Below, piece by piece: positions 58,113 to 59,306 of a stretch of 59,306 nucleotides of DNA (positions are counted from its first letter, which is position 1; each line of letters opens with the position of its first letter). Made by a program: the position numbers and the translations under genes. The notes beneath the pieces were generated by a model. The model was not told where the DNA came from. It saw only the letters and a program-made list of their open reading frames with translations, and made no database searches. This stretch comes from Streptomyces zinciresistens K42. Its GTDB lineage: Bacteria; Actinomycetota; Actinomycetes; Streptomycetales; Streptomycetaceae. The stretch spans positions 1 to 59,306 of the forward strand of contig NZ_AGBF01000028.1 in assembly GCF_000225525.1 (NCBI RefSeq), given 5' to 3'.

Positions 58113-58516
58113 AGGAGCAGTCGGCCCGGTCGCTGGTGCTCGACTCGGAGGCGCTCTCACTGCTCCTGCGCAACGACCGCGGTATGGCGGCTCGCATCGA
58201 GGCATCCCGGCAGGTCGGGGTTCCCGTCCTCGTGTCCGCGCTGACCATTGTTGAAGCCGTACACGGGAAGACCGATCTGGCACGCTTGAAGTGGGTGCTC
58301 TCCCGGCTGCGGGTGGAACCAGTCAGCCAGGAGGACTCGCTGACCGCGGTGGCGTTGCTTCAGGACGCAGGCGGTCTGCACGGACACCAGTACGCGATCG
58401 ATGCCCTCGTCGCCGCGCTCGCGCTCCGCACCCCGGCCCCCGTGATCGTCCTGACCTCCGACCGTGACGACTGGTCGAAGCTCTGCGGGAAGCGCGTGAT
58501 CATCAGAGACGTGTAG
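58109..58516 (+). CDS. PIN-domain toxin (VapC-like RNase)
   Basis: A 135-residue PIN-fold endoribonuclease. The acidic metal-binding residues are visible: LVLDSEALSLLL (Asp), SALTIVEAVHGKT (Glu), QYAIDALVAALALR (Asp), and VLTSDRDDWSKL (Asp). It is a typical VapC partner for the RHH antitoxin just upstream. The GTG start overlaps the antitoxin stop. The pair lies inside the DNA bracketed by the repeats, so it probably arrived with the cas3 fragment. Confidence 0.9.
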   Translation: MKEQSARSLVLDSEALSLLLRNDRGMAARIEASRQVGVPVLVSALTIVEAVHGKTDLARLKWVLSRLRVEPVSQEDSLTAVALLQDAGGLHGHQYAIDALVAALALRTPAPVIVLTSDRDDWSKLCGKRVIIRDV

Positions 58517-58546
58517 CACCACCGACTACTGGGTCTGCGAGTTCAC

Positions 58547-58770
58547 TGGCACCAGTGGCAGGCGCTGTAGCCGACGCTCAGGAACACGGGGACGCCGCGC
58601 CGCCGGGCTTCTTCGAAGGCATCCGGTGTCCACGGCCACCAGTCGACCGGATTGTCAGCGTGCTGAAGCAGATAAGGCGAGGTCACACCAGCCAACCGGT
58701 TCATACGCCCCAGCCTCTCACAGCGTCCGCCACGACCGGTGAAACACTGACGAGCCCGCCTCACCCGGCC
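58547..58770. repeat. 224-bp direct repeat, copy 2 (YyaL 5' fragment)
   Basis: A perfect second copy of 56307-56530, containing a truncated YyaL-type reading frame (minus strand, ending in CHWCQ). It abuts the second 33-bp repeat; the 158 bases that separate the two repeats in copy 1 (56531-56688) are missing here. Confidence 0.95.
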
Positions 58771-58991
58771 CCGGCTCGGAGACCACCGACCGGATCGTGA
58801 AGGTGGACCAGTACGCCAAGGCCGGCATCCCCTTCTACTGGCGGGTCGAGCAGGCCGCCACCGGGATTCCGATCGTGTACACCTACGTCCTCGATCCCGC
58901 CACCCATGCCTACCGGGACGGCGAGATCTTCACCGGCACCGTGAAAGCCACCGCACCCTTCGCCTTCACGGTGGATCTTGGGGACATGTAG
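58770..58991 (+). pseudogene. Uma2-family endonuclease, C-terminal fragment
   Basis: It codes [20 protein letters not shown] then PFYWRVEQ, ending in APFAFTVDLGDM, the C-terminal part of the same Uma2 gene whose middle is at 56587-56721. The first 33 bases (58770-58802) are the second copy of the 33-bp repeat. Joining 56721 to 58803 restores one continuous reading frame. Confidence 0.82.
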
Positions 58992-59044
58992 AGAACGGAA
59001 GAGTCGGGTGGAAGTTCGACGGTGACAGGCTGACCGGCGGCGGC

Positions 59045-59306
59045 GACCTTCTCACCGCGGATGGCGCCGGCGATGCCCGGCTCGCGCATCAGCCGTTCGA
59101 CGGTGCGGCGGGCCACCGCGTGACCCCGCCGGTTCAGCTCCCGCCGGATCTTCCGGGCCCCGCGGAAACGGCAGTTGTCGGTGTGGACCTGCCGGACCAG
59201 CTCCTTGAGTTCCGTGTCCCGCACGGAACCGGCGGACGGGAGGCCGCTCGCGTCTCGTGGGCGCCGCAGGGGGGAAGGGGCGATCTCGCAGTCGTGCTCG
59301 GTGAGC
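59045..59306 (-). mobile_element. IS3-family transposase (OrfB) fragment
   Basis: Minus-strand frame from the window end codes LTEHDCEIAPSPLRR, then LKELVRQVHTDNCRFRGARK and RTVERLMREPGIAGAIRGEK, the HTH_21 part of IS3-family OrfB upstream of the DDE domain. Similarity stops near 59045 and no DDE region follows, so the element is truncated. The rest may lie outside the window. Confidence 0.8.

Overview
The window is high-GC actinobacterial DNA and almost certainly comes from a Streptomyces chromosome. Third codon positions are nearly all G or C, GTG starts are common, and many start and stop codons overlap. The gene set also fits: a Tad/Flp locus, a DasR-type chitinase promoter, GTP-dependent PEP carboxykinase, and an RsbA-like MEDS anti-sigma protein. 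From memory, not checked, the order tad - chitinase - ... - pck resembles the S. coelicolor chiA-pck neighbourhood. No rRNA, tRNA or CRISPR array was seen.

Layout. (1) 166-7024, minus strand: Tad/Flp pilus secretion operon (TadC, TadB, TadA ATPase, two TadE-like pseudopilins, a CpaE/TadZ-like ATPase, a CpaB/SAF protein and a zinc-ribbon protein). No prepilin gene is inside the window. (2) 7267-17153: secreted GH18 chitinase with a DasR-like operator, an Nramp-family transporter, a stress/regulatory trio (ATP-binding anti-sigma-like protein, MEDS anti-sigma protein, ATPase-LuxR regulator), a secreted M14 zinc carboxypeptidase and a hypothetical. (3) 17539-22801: divergent catabolic cluster (RidA, IclR and PfkB kinase facing a PLP deaminase and a D-aminoacylase-type amidohydrolase) around an IclR-like palindrome. 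I propose that it degrades N-acetyl-D-glucosaminate, the oxidised chitin monomer, or another N-acyl-D-amino compound. (4) 22845-25870: secreted serine protease and an XRE regulator with a small partner.

(5) 26345-44447, accessory region: a YefM-YoeB toxin-antitoxin pair joined to a decayed tyrosine integrase, then a four-gene minus-strand operon (FG-GAP protein, LamG protein, 2286-residue RHS-Hint polymorphic toxin, immunity candidate), an orphan GT2 glycosyltransferase behind an AT-richer leader, and an aminotransferase.

(6) 44623-49616: small hypothetical, then a tightly coupled operon of a periplasmic-binding-like lipoprotein, a TelA-family protein, a binding-protein/VWA fusion and a membrane protein. 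(7) 49858-56464: pckG, hemolysin-III-like protein, TetR regulator, Mut7-C RNase protein and YyaL-type thioredoxin-domain protein. (8) 56307-59306: rearrangement scar. A perfect 224-bp direct repeat and a 33-bp repeat bracket an insert that holds a truncated cas3 HD gene and a VapBC-like pair. The insert splits a Uma2 gene, and an IS3 transposase fragment closes the window.

The best leads are the proposed glucosaminate cluster, the RHS-Hint toxin with an unclassified 108-residue tip and linked immunity gene, and the TelA/VWA operon.
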